A DNA stretch of 5,560 bases, from contig CAJXHR010000052.1 in NCBI GenBank assembly GCA_913054525.1, positions 1-5,560 on the forward strand, in the 5' to 3' direction. Positions 4,581 to 5,560 of this stretch are shown here, piece by piece. The position numbers and the translations under genes are program-made. The notes beneath the pieces were generated by a model, which was given only the letters and a program-made list of their open reading frames with translations, ran no database searches and was not told where the DNA came from. Numbering within the stretch: position 1 is the first letter of the stretch; every line of letters starts with the position of its first letter. The stretch comes from an uncultured bacterium. Its GTDB lineage: Bacteria > Patescibacteriota > Minisyncoccia > Spechtbacterales > HO2-43-30.

Positions 4581-5547
4581 ATGATATATCCCTCCTTTTT
4601 TTGATTATAGCATGCCCTATAATGATGGCAAGAACGACTCCGATAAACATAGCCCAACCGGCCCAAAGCGGCGCGTCTATAAATCCCCTGGACACCAAAA
4701 GATCATGACCTTCGAGTTCGGCAAGATTTGGCGCTATATTAAACACAAAATCATTCCATGCCTTGTGAATCGGGCCGTCTTCCCACCACTTCATTCCCAT
4801 AACGCCGTATGTCAAAATAAAGGATCCGACAACAGCAAGCCCCCATCCCATAACCTTGTCAACCGACGCCTTTCTCTTTGTTATCCATCCCAAAGCGTTC
4901 ACGCCCAAGAGCCCCAAAATCGCAAGAAAGATAAGCGGTGTTGCCCGGCCCACGCCATGGATAAAGGCGAGCCATCCGCCCGTAGCCAAGCTCCCTGTTG
5001 TTGCGATGTATGTTAAGAGAACATAAAAAGCCGGATTGGGGCATCCCACGCCGGCGTTACCCAGAAACAACCCCATAAAAAATATCTTTGTGTAATCCTT
5101 TCTTTTCTGAATCCATTGCGGCATCGCTCCCGAAAAACCCGGCATAGTAAATCCTATAAGCTTAAGCTCAGAAAGAGCAAAGATAAGGGCTGCGGATCCT
5201 GCTAGGGTAAACATAATGCGGGTTGCCTTGTCCACCCCAAAAAACGATCCGACACTTGCGGTAAGCACGCCGTAAAAAGCCAAGGTTATAGAAAGGCCCA
5301 GTCCAAACAGCAACGCCATCAACAAACCCTTTTGGGGCTTGTGGCCCATTGTGAGCGGAACTATGACAAAAGCAAGGGGTAAGGTGCATGGCAGAAAAAT
5401 CATAGAAAGCCCTGCCGCGTAGGAAAGCAGCAAGCTTGTCGTGCCCGTACTGCTTGACGCCAAAAAGAACAGGCCGCTCACGATGACCGTAAGAAGTATC
5501 AAGCCAAAAATCGCAAGAAAAATTTTTGCTAAAGATACTGTGCTCAT
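4573..5547 (-). CDS. CcdA/DsbD-like transmembrane thiol-disulfide carrier with extra terminal helices
   Basis: 324 residues and about eight membrane helices: near 8-30, 38-66, 74-100, 110-132, 153-184, 188-216, 231-253 and 293-314. Helices 2-7 match the six-helix CcdA/DsbD core. The protein has exactly two cysteines: Cys54 in IFLPCTLPLAF and Cys169 in GVGCPNPAFYVLL. These are the paired redox cysteines of core helices 1 and 4. The family passes electrons from cytoplasmic thioredoxin to outer Trx-like proteins. The added N-terminal and C-terminal helices and a soluble loop at about 254-290 make it longer than standard CcdA (about 220-240 residues). GGAG (5557-5560) lies 9 nt before the ATG. 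The start reads ATGA, with TGA in another frame, so an upstream gene may end there; the window edge prevents checking. It is coupled to the Grx-like gene by an 8-nt overlap. Confidence 0.9.
   Translation of the reverse strand: MSTVSLAKIFLAIFGLILLTVIVSGLFFLASSSTGTTSLLLSYAAGLSMIFLPCTLPLAFVIVPLTMGHKPQKGLLMALLFGLGLSITLAFYGVLTASVGSFFGVDKATRIMFTLAGSAALIFALSELKLIGFTMPGFSGAMPQWIQKRKDYTKIFFMGLFLGNAGVGCPNPAFYVLLTYIATTGSLATGGWLAFIHGVGRATPLIFLAILGLLGVNALGWITKRKASVDKVMGWGLAVVGSFILTYGVMGMKWWEDGPIHKAWNDFVFNIAPNLAELEGHDLLVSRGFIDAPLWAGWAMFIGVVLAIIIGHAIIKKRRDISYE
4591..4596 (-). promoter_or_regulatory. Strong SD for the Grx-like gene, inside the CcdA coding end
   Basis: AGGAGG is preceded by A residues and spaced 10 nt from the ATG at 4580. 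It is the best SD in the window and overlaps the last codons of the CcdA-like gene. This supports the start choice and separate, efficient initiation of the redox protein. Confidence 0.8.
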
Positions 5548-5556
5548 GATTTCATA

Positions 5557-5560
5557 CTCC
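5557..5560 (-). promoter_or_regulatory. SD for the CcdA-like gene, at window edge
   Basis: GGAG at the last bases of the window is spaced 9 nt from the ATG at 5547. It supports that start, although the frame upstream is open and unseen beyond the edge. Confidence 0.6.

Overview
The window carries one dense block of genes, all read from the minus strand. They encode membrane and extracytoplasmic thiol-redox proteins. No taxonomic marker gene is present. The short intergenic gaps, small membrane-anchored proteins with few or no close named relatives, A/T-rich start contexts and mixed use of Shine-Dalgarno (SD) sequences suggest a Candidate Phyla Radiation/Patescibacteria-type genome, possibly Parcubacteria. 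This is an inference, and a DPANN archaeon or another uncultured lineage is not excluded. TGA, TAG and TAA all act as stops, so the ordinary bacterial code (table 11) applies and the Gracilibacteria/SR1 code does not.

Layout in transcription order, from high to low coordinates. (1) 5547-4573 is a CcdA/DsbD-like transmembrane electron carrier with exactly two cysteines. (2) 4580-4311 overlaps it by 8 nt and encodes a small cytoplasmic glutaredoxin/thioredoxin-like protein with CSHC. (3) A gap of about 100 nt holds a perfect 24-nt palindrome followed by a short T run. (4) 4207-3392 is a 271-residue membrane-anchored protein with an internal CxxC and the C-terminus IPDQVGGCFRG. (5) 3357-3133 is a 74-residue single-pass peptide with the identical C-terminus. 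(6) 3104-1857 is an anchored protein with two thioredoxin-like domains and a His/Cys-rich C-terminal domain. (7) 1824-1318 is an anchored His-rich protein that resembles the TTHB210/DUF5602 type. (8) 1304-342 is an anchored TlpA-like thioredoxin fused to an HMA (MerP-like) metal-binding domain. (9) 345-1 is the N-terminal part of a second, shorter CcdA protein, overlapping gene 8 by ATGA.

Inferred joint function: cytoplasmic thiols (Grx-like protein) reduce a CcdA membrane carrier. The carrier passes electrons to outward-facing Trx/TlpA domains, and these act on cysteines outside the membrane. The two neighbouring proteins with the shared VGGC tail are the obvious candidate clients or carriers. 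The HMA domain and the two His-rich proteins add a probable metal (copper- or mercury-like) aspect. The tail IPDQVGGCFRG occurs on two otherwise dissimilar anchored proteins. Its DNA copies differ only at synonymous third positions. It is the strongest sign of an undescribed system here.
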